Of a stretch of 64,000 nt of DNA, positions 25,215-33,231 are shown piece by piece. The stretch lies in the NCBI GenBank assembly GCA_003755025.1, contig RJVL01000005.1:1-64000 (forward strand), in the 5' to 3' direction. A program made the translations under genes and the position numbers. Position 1 is the first letter of the stretch. Every line of letters starts with the position of its first letter. The notes under the pieces are model-generated. The model was not told the origin of the DNA. It saw nothing but the letters and a program-made list of their open reading frames with translations, and did no database searches. The DNA comes from Diaphorobacter nitroreducens. GTDB taxonomy: Bacteria > Pseudomonadota > Gammaproteobacteria > Burkholderiales > Burkholderiaceae_C.

Positions 25215-26624
25215 ATGACCATCTCTTCAGGCGCGTCGCCTGCCCCGTCCGCCACCGCCTTCTCATCGCTGCCTCTGTCCCCTGAAATGCTGGCCAACCT
25301 GCAGCAGCTGGGCTATGCGCAGATGACGCCCATCCAGGCCGCCAGCCTGCCCTTCAGCCTGCAGGGCCGGGATCTGATCGCCCAGGCCAGCACCGGCAGC
25401 GGCAAGACAGCGGCCTTTGGCTTGGCCATGGTCGATCGGCTGAACCCGCGCTGGTTCGCCGTCCAGGGCCTGGTGCTGTGCCCCACGCGCGAGCTGGCCG
25501 ATCAGGTGGCCACCGAGATCCGCCGCTTGGCGCGTGCGCAAGACAACATCAAGGTCGTCACTGTGTATGGAGGCGTGCCTTCGCGCGGCCAGATTGCTTC
25601 GCTGGAGAACGGTGCCCACATCGTGGTCGGCACGCCGGGCCGCGTGATGGACCTGATGGAGCGCGGCAAGCTCGACATCGCCAACCTCAAGACCTTGGTG
25701 CTTGACGAGGCCGACCGCATGCTGGACATGGGCTTCCTGGCCGATATTGAGACCGTGGTGCGCCAGTGTCCGGCCGAGCGCCAGACCCTGCTGTTCTCCG
25801 CCACCTATCCCGACGGCATTGAGGGACTGGCACAGCGTTTCATGCGCGCGCCCCAGATGGTGAAGGTGGCCGCGCAGCACGGTGCCGGCAAGATCGCGCA
25901 GCGCTGGTATGAGGTGGATGCACGCGAGAAGGTCGACGTGGTGGCGCGCATGCTCGCGCACTTTCGCCCTGCGTCGAGCATTGCCTTCTGCAATACCAAG
26001 CAGCAGTGCCGTAACGTGGTGACTGCGCTGCAGAGCCAGGGATTCAGTGCCCTCGCCCTGTTTGGCGAGTTGGAGCAGCGCGAGCGTGACGAGGTGCTGG
26101 TGCAGTTTGCCAACAAGAGCTGCAGCGTGCTCGTGGCCACCGACGTGGCGGCGCGCGGCATCGATATTGCCGACCTCTCGGCCGTGATCAACGTCGATGT
26201 GACGCCCGATCCCGAGGTACACATCCACCGCATCGGCCGCACGGGCCGTGGCGATGCCGAGGGGCTGGCGCTGCACCTGGTCAGCATGGATGAGATGGGC
26301 AGCGTGGGCAAGATCGAATTGCTGCAAGGCCGTGCCTGCGAGTTCTTTCCGGTGGATGAACTCACCCCCACGGCAGGGGGCGAACTGCAGCCACCCATGT
26401 GCACCATCCAAATCATCGGCGGGCGCAGGGACAAGATCCGCGCCGGCGACGTGATGGGCGCCATGTGCGCCGACTTCGGCTATGCGCGCGAGCAGATCGG
26501 CAAGATCAGCGTCAACGATTTTTCCACCTACGTGGCCGTGGACCGCGCCATCGCGGCCCAGGCCTGCGCCAAGCTGAATGCGGGCCGCGTCAAAGGCAAG
26601 ATGGTGAAGGCGCGCTTGCTGTAG
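25215..26624 (+). CDS. dbpA: ATP-dependent RNA helicase DbpA
   Basis: A 469-aa DEAD-box helicase acting in 50S subunit assembly on 23S rRNA hairpin 92. Motifs run in order: Q motif (GYAQMTPIQAASLP), I ASTGSGKT, Ia PTRELADQ, II DEAD in VLDEADRMLDMGF, III SAT, IV IAFCNTK, V TDVAARGIDI and VI HRIGRTGRG. The last 75 residues (CTIQIIGGRRDKIRAGDVMGAM) are the DbpA-specific RNA-binding domain, which separates it from other DEAD-box proteins. The ATG at 25215 is preferred to a TTG three codons earlier. Confidence 0.92.
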   Translation: MTISSGASPAPSATAFSSLPLSPEMLANLQQLGYAQMTPIQAASLPFSLQGRDLIAQASTGSGKTAAFGLAMVDRLNPRWFAVQGLVLCPTRELADQVATEIRRLARAQDNIKVVTVYGGVPSRGQIASLENGAHIVVGTPGRVMDLMERGKLDIANLKTLVLDEADRMLDMGFLADIETVVRQCPAERQTLLFSATYPDGIEGLAQRFMRAPQMVKVAAQHGAGKIAQRWYEVDAREKVDVVARMLAHFRPASSIAFCNTKQQCRNVVTALQSQGFSALALFGELEQRERDEVLVQFANKSCSVLVATDVAARGIDIADLSAVINVDVTPDPEVHIHRIGRTGRGDAEGLALHLVSMDEMGSVGKIELLQGRACEFFPVDELTPTAGGELQPPMCTIQIIGGRRDKIRAGDVMGAMCADFGYAREQIGKISVNDFSTYVAVDRAIAAQACAKLNAGRVKGKMVKARLL

Positions 26625-26651
26625 CGCGCCTGGGGCCTTGAGGGGCGGGGT

Positions 26652-27428
26652 TCAGCCCTTCAGGAAGAACAGCCCCGCCATCACCAGCCCCGTGGCCACA
26701 ATGCCCCAGCGCAGTACCGACGCGGGCAGTTGCCGTGCCACGCGCGCGCCGCCGTAGCCGCCCAACGTGGCGGCCACCATCATCACCAGGGCCTGCGGCC
26801 ACAGCACGATGCCGCCTGCGGCATAGATGGCCACGGCAATCGCTGTGAGCAGGGCCGACACGAGGTTCTTCATGCCATTCATGGCGTTGAGCTGCGTCTG
26901 CCCCAGCAGCCCGAACAGCGCCAGCAGCAGGATGCCCAGGCCCCCGTTGAAATAGCCCCCGTAGGCCGCCACCGCCAGCATGCCCGCGCCGGCTTTCAGA
27001 GCCGAGGGCGTGCCATGGCCGGCTTTGCCGGCCCATTGCCGCAGCTGCGGGCCAAAGGCGAAGAGTGCCGTGGCCGCCAGCAGCAGCCAGGGCACGACCT
27101 TGCGGAAGGTGGCGTCGGGCGTGAACAGCAGTAGCGCCGCACCGGCCGAGCCGCCGATGAGCGACAGCACGACCACGGCGCGCATCGACAGGCCCGGCGG
27201 CGGCTGCATGTCTTCCCGAAAGCCCCAGGCACCGGCCATGTAGCCGGGCAGCAAGGCCACAGTGCCGGTGGCGTTGGCGACCACGGGCGGCACACCGGTG
27301 AACACTAGCGCGGGCAGGGTGAGGAAGCTGCCGCCGCCGGCTACAGCGTTGAGCGCACCGGCGATGAATGCGGCGGTGAGCAGAAGTGCCAAGTGGCCGA
27401 TGGAGGTCGTCCAGCCCAGGATGTCCAT
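26652..27428 (-). CDS. TauE/SafE (COG0730) sulfite-exporter-family permease
   Basis: A 258-aa membrane protein with about eight helices and the internal duplication typical of TauE/SafE proteins. The first half has AAFIAGALNAVAGGGSFLTLPALVF and the second has MLAVAAYGGYFNGGLGILLLALF with NAMNGMKNLVSALLTAIAVAIY. Members export sulfite, sulfoacetate or related organosulfur anions; the substrate here is not apparent from context. It lies 157 bp downstream of ybeY on the same strand and converges with dbpA. Confidence 0.82.
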   Translation of the reverse strand: MDILGWTTSIGHLALLLTAAFIAGALNAVAGGGSFLTLPALVFTGVPPVVANATGTVALLPGYMAGAWGFREDMQPPPGLSMRAVVVLSLIGGSAGAALLLFTPDATFRKVVPWLLLAATALFAFGPQLRQWAGKAGHGTPSALKAGAGMLAVAAYGGYFNGGLGILLLALFGLLGQTQLNAMNGMKNLVSALLTAIAVAIYAAGGIVLWPQALVMMVAATLGGYGGARVARQLPASVLRWGIVATGLVMAGLFFLKG

Positions 27429-27585
27429 GCGTGGGTTCTTCCCTTAAGAGATGGTCGCCGCGTGAGAGGCGGACCTGCAGGACGCAGGCGCGCGGCATCT
27501 TAGGCCGCACCGGCGGGCGCGTTTGTGACCTGGGCGCAAAACAGCTTTCCGCACCCCGGCGCCCGCGGTGGTGAGCGCCTGCCAG

Positions 27586-28044
27586 TTATGCCGCGTAGGG
27601 GTCCGCGAAGCCCAACTCCTGCAGGATGGCGGTCTCGTACGCCTCCATTTCCTGCGCGTCCTGTTCGCTGGTTTCGTGGTCCCAGCCCTGGGCGTGCAGC
27701 GTGCCGTGCACCAGCAGGTGGGCGTAGTGCTCCTCTAGCGTCTTGTTCTGCTCGCGGGCCTCGCGCTCGACCACGGGGGCGCAGAGCACCAGATCGGCCA
27801 CGGCCACGGGCTCTTGCTGGTAGTCGAAGGTGAGCACGTTGGTGGCGTAGTCCTTGTGGCGGAACTCGCGGTTCAAGCGCTGGCCTTCCTCGGCGCCCAC
27901 GATGCGCACGGTGATCTCGGCATCCACGGCCAGGGCGTGGCGGATCCAGCGCGCAACCGCGTGGCGGGGCAGGGTGGCGCGGTGCGCGGTGGCCTCCGCG
28001 TCGCGTGCAAATTGGAGGGACAAGGACAATTGGTTCAAAGCCAT
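27586..28044 (-). CDS. ybeY: Endoribonuclease YbeY
   Basis: A 152-aa zinc metallo-endoribonuclease for 16S rRNA 3'-end maturation and 70S quality control. The zinc motif H-x3-H-x5-H is seen as [11 protein letters not shown] near residue 112, with the [18 protein letters not shown] region at about 60-77. phoH (ybeZ) lies just upstream, as in most proteobacteria. The start codon lies inside repeat copy 6: reading the minus strand the repeat gives GGAGG, 5 nt, then ATG. The repeat thus appears to supply both Shine-Dalgarno and start. Confidence 0.93.
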   Translation of the reverse strand: MALNQLSLSLQFARDAEATAHRATLPRHAVARWIRHALAVDAEITVRIVGAEEGQRLNREFRHKDYATNVLTFDYQQEPVAVADLVLCAPVVEREAREQNKTLEEHYAHLLVHGTLHAQGWDHETSEQDAQEMEAYETAILQELGFADPYAA

Positions 28045-28098
28045 TTTGGCCTCCAGCGCTTATCTATCAAGCGCGAGTAGCTATGAATTTGTGAGCTT
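28038..28098 (-). repeat. Palindromic repeat copy 6 (ybeY translation start)
   Basis: On the minus strand: ATAGCTACTCGCGCTTGA, spacer, ATAAGCGCTGGAGGCCAAAA, TGGC. It fills the 65-nt gap between phoH and ybeY and reaches into the first ybeY codon. The GGAGGCC of the repeat acts as ribosome-binding site. Confidence 0.85.
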
Positions 28099-28109
28099 TT
28101 GGCAGGCGA

Positions 28110-29063
28110 CTACTCGCCTGCGCCGCGGCGGCTGCGCTGCGCGTCGTAGGCATCCACGATGCGCGCCACCAGCGGGTGGCGCACCACGTCGGCGCTGGTG
28201 AAGCGCGTGACGGCGATGCCCTTGACGCGCTTCAAAACCCGCTCGGCGTCGATCAGGCCGCTCATCGCGCCCTTGGGTAAGTCGATCTGGCTCACGTCGC
28301 CTGTGACCACCGCGCGCGCGCCGAAGCCGATGCGCGTGAGGAACATCTTCATTTGCTCGGGCGTGGTGTTCTGCGCCTCGTCGAGGATGACGAAGGCATT
28401 GTTCAGCGTGCGCCCGCGCATGAAGGCCAGCGGCGCGATCTCGAGCGCATTGCGCTCGAAGGCCTTCTGCACGCGGTCAAAGCCCATCAGGTCGTACAGC
28501 GCGTCATACAGTGGGCGCAGGTACGGGTCCACCTTCTGCGTCAGGTCGCCCGGCAGGAAGCCCAGGCGCTCACCAGCTTCCACGGCCGGGCGGGTGAGCA
28601 CGATGCGCTGCACGCTGCTGCGCTCCAGCGCATCCACCGCGCAGGCCACGGCCAGGTACGTCTTGCCGGTGCCCGCCGGGCCGATGCCGAAGGTGATGTC
28701 GTGCGTGGCGATGTTTTCCAGGTAGGTGGCCTGCGTGGGCGTGCGCGCGCGCAGGTCGGCGCGGCGCGTGGTGAGCTGGATGGCGCTGGCTTCGTCATCG
28801 CCCTGCATGCTGGCGTCGCCGGCCAGCATGAGCTGCAGGTGTTCTTCCTTGATGGGGCGATCCGCCATCTCGTACAGCGCCTGCAGCAACTCCATGGCTT
28901 GCGTGGCCTTGGCCTTGGGGCCGTCCACTTTGAACTGCTCGTGCCGGTGGGCGATGGAGACCTGCAGCGCCGCCTCGATGGTGCGCAGGTGCACATCGGC
29001 GGGGCCGCACAGATGGGTCAGGCGCGTGTTGTTATGGGGGGTGAAGGTGTGGCGCAGGATCAC
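28110..29063 (-). CDS. ybeZ: PhoH-family ATPase (YbeZ)
   Basis: A 317-aa PhoH-like NTPase that partners YbeY in rRNA processing. An N-terminal helical region (LCGPADVHLRTIEAALQV, with HEQFKVDGP) precedes the P-loop ATPase core. The core has Walker A GPAGTGKTYLAVA, Walker B AFVILDEAQNTT, and VVTGDVSQIDLP. I take the GTG at 29063 (MILRHTFTPHNN) as start, because family members begin there and a GGAA lies 8-9 nt upstream. The alternative ATG at 29117 would overlap the ruvA leader. It is divergent from ruvA. Confidence 0.9.
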   Translation of the reverse strand: MILRHTFTPHNNTRLTHLCGPADVHLRTIEAALQVSIAHRHEQFKVDGPKAKATQAMELLQALYEMADRPIKEEHLQLMLAGDASMQGDDEASAIQLTTRRADLRARTPTQATYLENIATHDITFGIGPAGTGKTYLAVACAVDALERSSVQRIVLTRPAVEAGERLGFLPGDLTQKVDPYLRPLYDALYDLMGFDRVQKAFERNALEIAPLAFMRGRTLNNAFVILDEAQNTTPEQMKMFLTRIGFGARAVVTGDVSQIDLPKGAMSGLIDAERVLKRVKGIAVTRFTSADVVRHPLVARIVDAYDAQRSRRGAGE

Positions 29064-29066
29064 GCT

Positions 29067-29072
29067 GATAAT
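29067..29072 (+). promoter_or_regulatory. Candidate minus-10 of ruvA
   Basis: GATAAT 47 nt upstream of the ruvA ATG, in the gap left if ybeZ starts at 29063. No good minus-35 was found. Confidence 0.4.
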
Positions 29073-29119
29073 TCCGGTCGAAGTTCCGCGGCGGGTGTCC
29101 GGCGCGGCAAAGGACATCC

Positions 29120-29692
29120 ATGATAGGCAAATTGACCGGCACGCTGCTGGAAAAGAACCCCCCCGAGGTGCTGGTGGACTGCCACGGCGTGGGCTACGAG
29201 GTGCAGGTCAGCATGAGCACCTTCTACAACCTGCCCGCCGTGGGTGAGCGGGTGAGCCTGCTCACGCAGTTCATCGTGCGCGAGGATGCGCAGTTGCTGT
29301 ACGGCTTTGGTACGGCGCAGGAGCGCCAGGCGTTTCGCGAACTCATCAAGATCAGCGGCGTGGGGCCACGCACAGCGCTGTCCATCCTCTCGGGCATGGG
29401 CGTGGCGGACCTGGCGCAGGCCGTTTCGCTGCAGGAAGCAGGGCGCCTGGTCAAAGTGCCGGGCATCGGCAAGAAAACCGCCGAGCGGCTGCTGCTGGAG
29501 CTGAAAGGCAAGCTGGGCGCGGACGTCGGCGTGCGTGCGCATGCGGCCAACGACAACCAGGCCGACATCCTGCAGGCGCTGCTGGCCCTGGGCTATAACG
29601 ACAAGGAGGCCGCCGCGGCGCTCAAGGCGCTGCCGGCGGATGTGGGAGTGAGCGAGGGGATCAAGCTGGCGCTGAAGTCCCTGTCCAAGTAA
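29120..29692 (+). CDS. ruvA: Holliday junction branch migration protein RuvA
   Basis: A 190-aa DNA-binding subunit of the RuvAB branch migration motor. The N-terminal OB-fold ([20 protein letters not shown]) is followed by two helix-hairpin-helix motifs ([17 protein letters not shown] and [17 protein letters not shown]). A flexible linker then leads to domain III ([21 protein letters not shown]), which contacts RuvB. ruvB is not adjacent: it lies 9.8 kb downstream beyond the protease and Hsp70 genes. The next gene starts 38 nt after its stop. Confidence 0.95.
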   Translation: MIGKLTGTLLEKNPPEVLVDCHGVGYEVQVSMSTFYNLPAVGERVSLLTQFIVREDAQLLYGFGTAQERQAFRELIKISGVGPRTALSILSGMGVADLAQAVSLQEAGRLVKVPGIGKKTAERLLLELKGKLGADVGVRAHAANDNQADILQALLALGYNDKEAAAALKALPADVGVSEGIKLALKSLSK

Positions 29693-29730
29693 CCCCGCGG
29701 CCTGGTGGTCGCGCTCTGGAGGTCTTCACC

Positions 29731-31182
29731 ATGAATCCATCCCGACTCGGCTGGGCGACGCTGCCCCTCGTATTGGCACTGGCTGCCTGTGGCGGCGGCG
29801 GCAACGACACGCCCTCTCCTGCGCCTCCGGTGGCGGGCGACCGCATCGAGCCCTACGATCCCAGCGGCACGGCCAAGGTGGCCACCTCGCAGCAGCCGGT
29901 GAGCCCGGTCGTCAGTGCACAGGCAACCCGCACCATCGCCCTCGGCGCGCTCACGGCCGTGAAGGGCGTGGTCTCCGCCACTCCCGGAACGCCCTTGCAG
30001 ATCGGCGAGGCGCGCAGCGTGGCGGACACCGCCACCGTCGCGGCCACTGCGGCCCTGCTGCGCTGGCAACCGACGGCGCGGGGCACGCAGGCCGCTGCGC
30101 TGCGCTTCACGGCCGACGGAGCGTATGGCGTGCGTCTGGGCGTGCTCGTGCAGTCGCTGCCCGAGGGCGCGGTGCTGCGCTTCTACGGCGAGCAGGGCGC
30201 GGGGGCCATGGAGGTGCGCGCGTCCGAGCTGCAGGACATCGCCGCGCGCAATGCGCGTGGCGGTGCGGATGACACCACCGCGCGCACCTATTGGAGCCCG
30301 GACTTCAGCGGCCCGCAAACCACACTGGAAGTGGAGATTCCCGCTGCGGCCTCGCCAGCGGCCGTCCGGCTGTCCGTGCCGCGGCTGTCGCATTTCACGC
30401 TGGCGCCCGCACAGGCGGAGCAGGCCTTTGCCCAGAAGGTGGGCGAGTCGGGCAGCTGCAACGTGGACGCGACCTGCCGACCGGAGTTCAACGACCAGAG
30501 CCGCTCGGTGGCGCGCATGATCTTTGTGCGCGACGATGGCAAGAGCTACCTGTGCACCGGCACGCTGCTCAACGATGCGGCGTCCAGCGGTACGCCCTAC
30601 TTCCTAAGCGCCAACCATTGCATTTCCACGCAGGCCGTGGCGTCCACGCTCACCACGGACTGGTTCTACCGTTCCAGCAGCTGCGGCACTGCCACCGTGA
30701 ACCCCGCCGCCGTGCGCGTCACCGGCGGTGCGGCGCTGCTGTACGCGTCGGCCACCACGGACACGGCCTTCATGCAGCTCAACAGCCAGGCGCCTGCCGG
30801 CATCGTCTATGCAGGCTCGTACTTTGGCGGCGTGGGCGTTGGCACGGCGCTGGCGGGTGTGCACCACCCCCAGGGCGATCTGCAGAAGGTCAGCCTGGGC
30901 TCCATGCAGCGCTACAGCACATGCGTGGACAACAGTTGCCGTTCCAGTAATGCGGACGACGGCACCTTCCTTACGCTGGGCTGGCAGGAGGGCACGACGG
31001 AGGGCGGCAGCAGCGGCTCGGCCGCGTTCGTGACGTTTGGCGAGCGCCGCTATGTGGTGGGCCAGCTTCTGGGCGGAACCGCCAGCTGCGCTGCGCGCGA
31101 CGGCGTGGACTATTACGGTCGTTTCGACACCAGCTACCGCACGGCGCTGCGGCGCTGGCTGAATCCCGCAGCGGGGCTCTGA
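29731..31182 (+). CDS. Lysyl-endopeptidase-like serine protease, predicted lipoprotein
   Basis: A 483-aa secreted chymotrypsin-fold (S1) protease. A signal peptide with lipobox (LALAACGGGG) predicts lipid attachment, and a Pro/Ser linker follows. A pro-region of about 200 residues precedes the catalytic domain, which starts near GESGSCNVDATC. The triad is His in YFLSANHCIS, Asp in TTDTAFMQL and Ser in EGGSSGSAAF. The Cys pattern, VHHPQGDLQKVS and GQLLGGTASCAA resemble Achromobacter lyticus protease I. It follows ruvA closely with a good GGAGG ribosome-binding site, and the next gene is a paralogue. Confidence 0.8.
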   Translation: MNPSRLGWATLPLVLALAACGGGGNDTPSPAPPVAGDRIEPYDPSGTAKVATSQQPVSPVVSAQATRTIALGALTAVKGVVSATPGTPLQIGEARSVADTATVAATAALLRWQPTARGTQAAALRFTADGAYGVRLGVLVQSLPEGAVLRFYGEQGAGAMEVRASELQDIAARNARGGADDTTARTYWSPDFSGPQTTLEVEIPAAASPAAVRLSVPRLSHFTLAPAQAEQAFAQKVGESGSCNVDATCRPEFNDQSRSVARMIFVRDDGKSYLCTGTLLNDAASSGTPYFLSANHCISTQAVASTLTTDWFYRSSSCGTATVNPAAVRVTGGAALLYASATTDTAFMQLNSQAPAGIVYAGSYFGGVGVGTALAGVHHPQGDLQKVSLGSMQRYSTCVDNSCRSSNADDGTFLTLGWQEGTTEGGSSGSAAFVTFGERRYVVGQLLGGTASCAARDGVDYYGRFDTSYRTALRRWLNPAAGL

Positions 31183-31287
31183 TCGTGGCTTGATTGCCGC
31201 AGCGGTGATGGCTTTGGGGCAGTTGCGTCTTTGGGGTAAGCGCCGCTGCCGACTCTAGAATGTGGCGCCACTACATTGGGAGAGGGT

Positions 31288-33198
31288 ATGCCACTCAAAA
31301 AGATCCGAGGCGCCATCGCGGGGGCCGCTGTCGTCTGTCTTAGCGCGGCGTTGAGCTTCGGTGTCTACGCGCAATCAGTTCATCTCGATCCCTTGCGCGT
31401 GCAGGCTTATACCCAGCCTGGGGACACCCCCGAGGAATTCGTGCCCACCAAGCGCATGGCCGCTGCCGTGATTCCCGCCGCTCAAGTGAATTTGGGCGCC
31501 TGGGTCGCCGAGAAGGCTGCCGTACCGCTAGGTGGCGCTCTGCAGGTGGGCGCGCAGCGGACGAGCTCCACGACTGCGACACCCCAGGCACTGGGCGAAA
31601 TGTTGCCCTGGCAGAGGTCTGCCAACGGTGGCTGGGTGGCTGCGGTGAGTGTGACGTCAGAAAACGCATATGGACTGCGCCTGGGCGTCGTAGTGGAACA
31701 GCTTCCCGGCAGCGCTTTGCTGCGCGTCTATACCCAGCGCAACCGCGATGCCGTATTTGAAATCGCAGGCCAGCGTGTCCTGCAGATCCTGCAGGCCAAC
31801 GCCGCGGCGGGGGATGTCAGCGCCGAGGGTCGTACCTGGTGGACACCTGACAGTGGCGGTGACGAGGTGACACTGGAGATCGAACTGCCGCCCGGCACCT
31901 CCACGGACACCCTGCGCTTGTCCATTCCCCAGGTGATGCATGTCTACGAAAACCTCTCGCTGCCGCTGGAGGATGAGCAGGCCATCACAGCCAAGATCAA
32001 TGAATCCGGCTATTGCAACCTGGACGCCACCTGCTACGACAACTACAGCACACAGCGCAATGCGGTTGCGCGCATGCTGTTCGTGAAGGACGGATACGGC
32101 TACCTCTGCACGGGCACGCTGCTCAATGATCGCAACAGTACGGCGACGCCTTACTTCATTACCGCGAATCATTGCATCAGCAGCCAGACCGTGGCGTCCA
32201 CATTGCAAACCTCGTGGTTCTATCGCTCGCCCAGCTGCGATGCGCGCACGCTTTCTGCGTCCTATCGTGTGCTACGCAACGGCGCGACGCTGCTGTATAC
32301 GTCGGACAACCCGGACTCTACCCTGTTGCGCTTGAACGACACGCCGCCCGCAGGCGCCGTCTTTGCGGGATGGGACGCCGGCACACGCTCTGCAGGCCAG
32401 AGCGTGGTAGGGGTTCACCACCCGCGCGGCGATCTGCAAAAGATCAGCTTTGGTGCGGTACGTGGCCTGAACAACTGCATTCCCGCCGATGCAGGCTCGT
32501 ACCTGTGCGGTGCTTCATCCAGCGGCTACTACTACAACGTGGGCTGGAGCCAGGGAACGACCGAGCCCGGCAGCAGCGGTTCGGGGCTCTTCTTCGACGG
32601 ACGTTTGACGGGTACGCTCTCCAATGGCAGTGCCACCTGCTCCACCACCGCAGGCTCCGACAACTACGCACGCTTCGACATCGTGTATCCGGCCCTCAAG
32701 CAATGGCTGGAGGCAGGTTCCGCGGGGACGCCCGGAGGCGGTACGGGTGGCTCGCGCACAGCGGTCTACCGTTTTTACAATGTACAAACCGGCGCACATT
32801 TCTACACCAACAGCGCTGCAGAGCGTGATTACGTCATCGCCACACTGCCTGCATTCCAGTACGAGAACGTGGCGTTCTATGCTTACCCCGTGCAGCAAGC
32901 GGGCTTGAGCGCGGTGTACCGCTTCTACAACACGGGCACCGGCGCGCACTTCTACACGATCAGCACGGCCGAACGCGACTATGTGAATGTCACCCTGCCG
33001 GCGTTCCAGTACGAAGGCCCCACCTGGTATGCACAAAGTGCAGCGGGTGGCAGTGCCATGCCCGTCTACCGTTTCTATAACTCCCAGACGGGCGCGCATT
33101 TCTACACGGTGAGTGCAGCAGAGCGTGACTTCGTCATCTCAACCCTCCCGGCGTTCATGTACGAAAACGTCGCCTATTACGTCTGGACGTCGCAGTAA
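31288..33198 (+). CDS. Lysyl-endopeptidase-like serine protease with three DUF5648 repeats
   Basis: A 636-aa secreted paralogue of the preceding protease. A signal peptide (KKIRGAIAGAAVVCLSAAL, cleavage near VYA-Q) is followed by a pro-region and a catalytic domain starting at NESGYCNLDATC. The triad is His in FITANHCIS, Asp in NPDSTLLRL and Ser in EPGSSGSGLF. After a Gly-rich linker come three repeats of about 48 residues with the pattern VYRFYN-TGAHFYT-AERD-V-TLPAF-YE (DUF5648, probably wall or glycan binding). Unlike its neighbour it has no lipobox. The start ATG follows GGGAGAGG; a TTG four codons upstream is less likely. Confidence 0.82.
   Translation: MPLKKIRGAIAGAAVVCLSAALSFGVYAQSVHLDPLRVQAYTQPGDTPEEFVPTKRMAAAVIPAAQVNLGAWVAEKAAVPLGGALQVGAQRTSSTTATPQALGEMLPWQRSANGGWVAAVSVTSENAYGLRLGVVVEQLPGSALLRVYTQRNRDAVFEIAGQRVLQILQANAAAGDVSAEGRTWWTPDSGGDEVTLEIELPPGTSTDTLRLSIPQVMHVYENLSLPLEDEQAITAKINESGYCNLDATCYDNYSTQRNAVARMLFVKDGYGYLCTGTLLNDRNSTATPYFITANHCISSQTVASTLQTSWFYRSPSCDARTLSASYRVLRNGATLLYTSDNPDSTLLRLNDTPPAGAVFAGWDAGTRSAGQSVVGVHHPRGDLQKISFGAVRGLNNCIPADAGSYLCGASSSGYYYNVGWSQGTTEPGSSGSGLFFDGRLTGTLSNGSATCSTTAGSDNYARFDIVYPALKQWLEAGSAGTPGGGTGGSRTAVYRFYNVQTGAHFYTNSAAERDYVIATLPAFQYENVAFYAYPVQQAGLSAVYRFYNTGTGAHFYTISTAERDYVNVTLPAFQYEGPTWYAQSAAGGSAMPVYRFYNSQTGAHFYTVSAAERDFVISTLPAFMYENVAYYVWTSQ
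32758..33195 (+). repeat. Three tandem DUF5648 protein repeats (about 48 codons each)
   Basis: Protein-level repeats at residues about 491-538, 541-588 and 591-636 of the second protease. Each has YRFYN, GAHFYT, AERD and TLPAF motifs. The DNA copies have diverged at wobble positions, so the triplication is not recent. Confidence 0.85.
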
Positions 33199-33231
33199 CC
33201 AGCACCCTTCTGGGTGGGCGTCTGCGAGGCC

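Noticed and set aside
29064-29117. ATG 29117 as the ybeZ start
   Set aside because: It would place the start 2 nt from ruvA's own start and include the GATAAT box. Homology begins at the GTG at 29063.
32758-33195. Tandem repeats as a possible CRISPR-like array
   Set aside because: The repeats are protein-coding DUF5648 units with diverged DNA and no spacers. No CRISPR array or cas gene is present.
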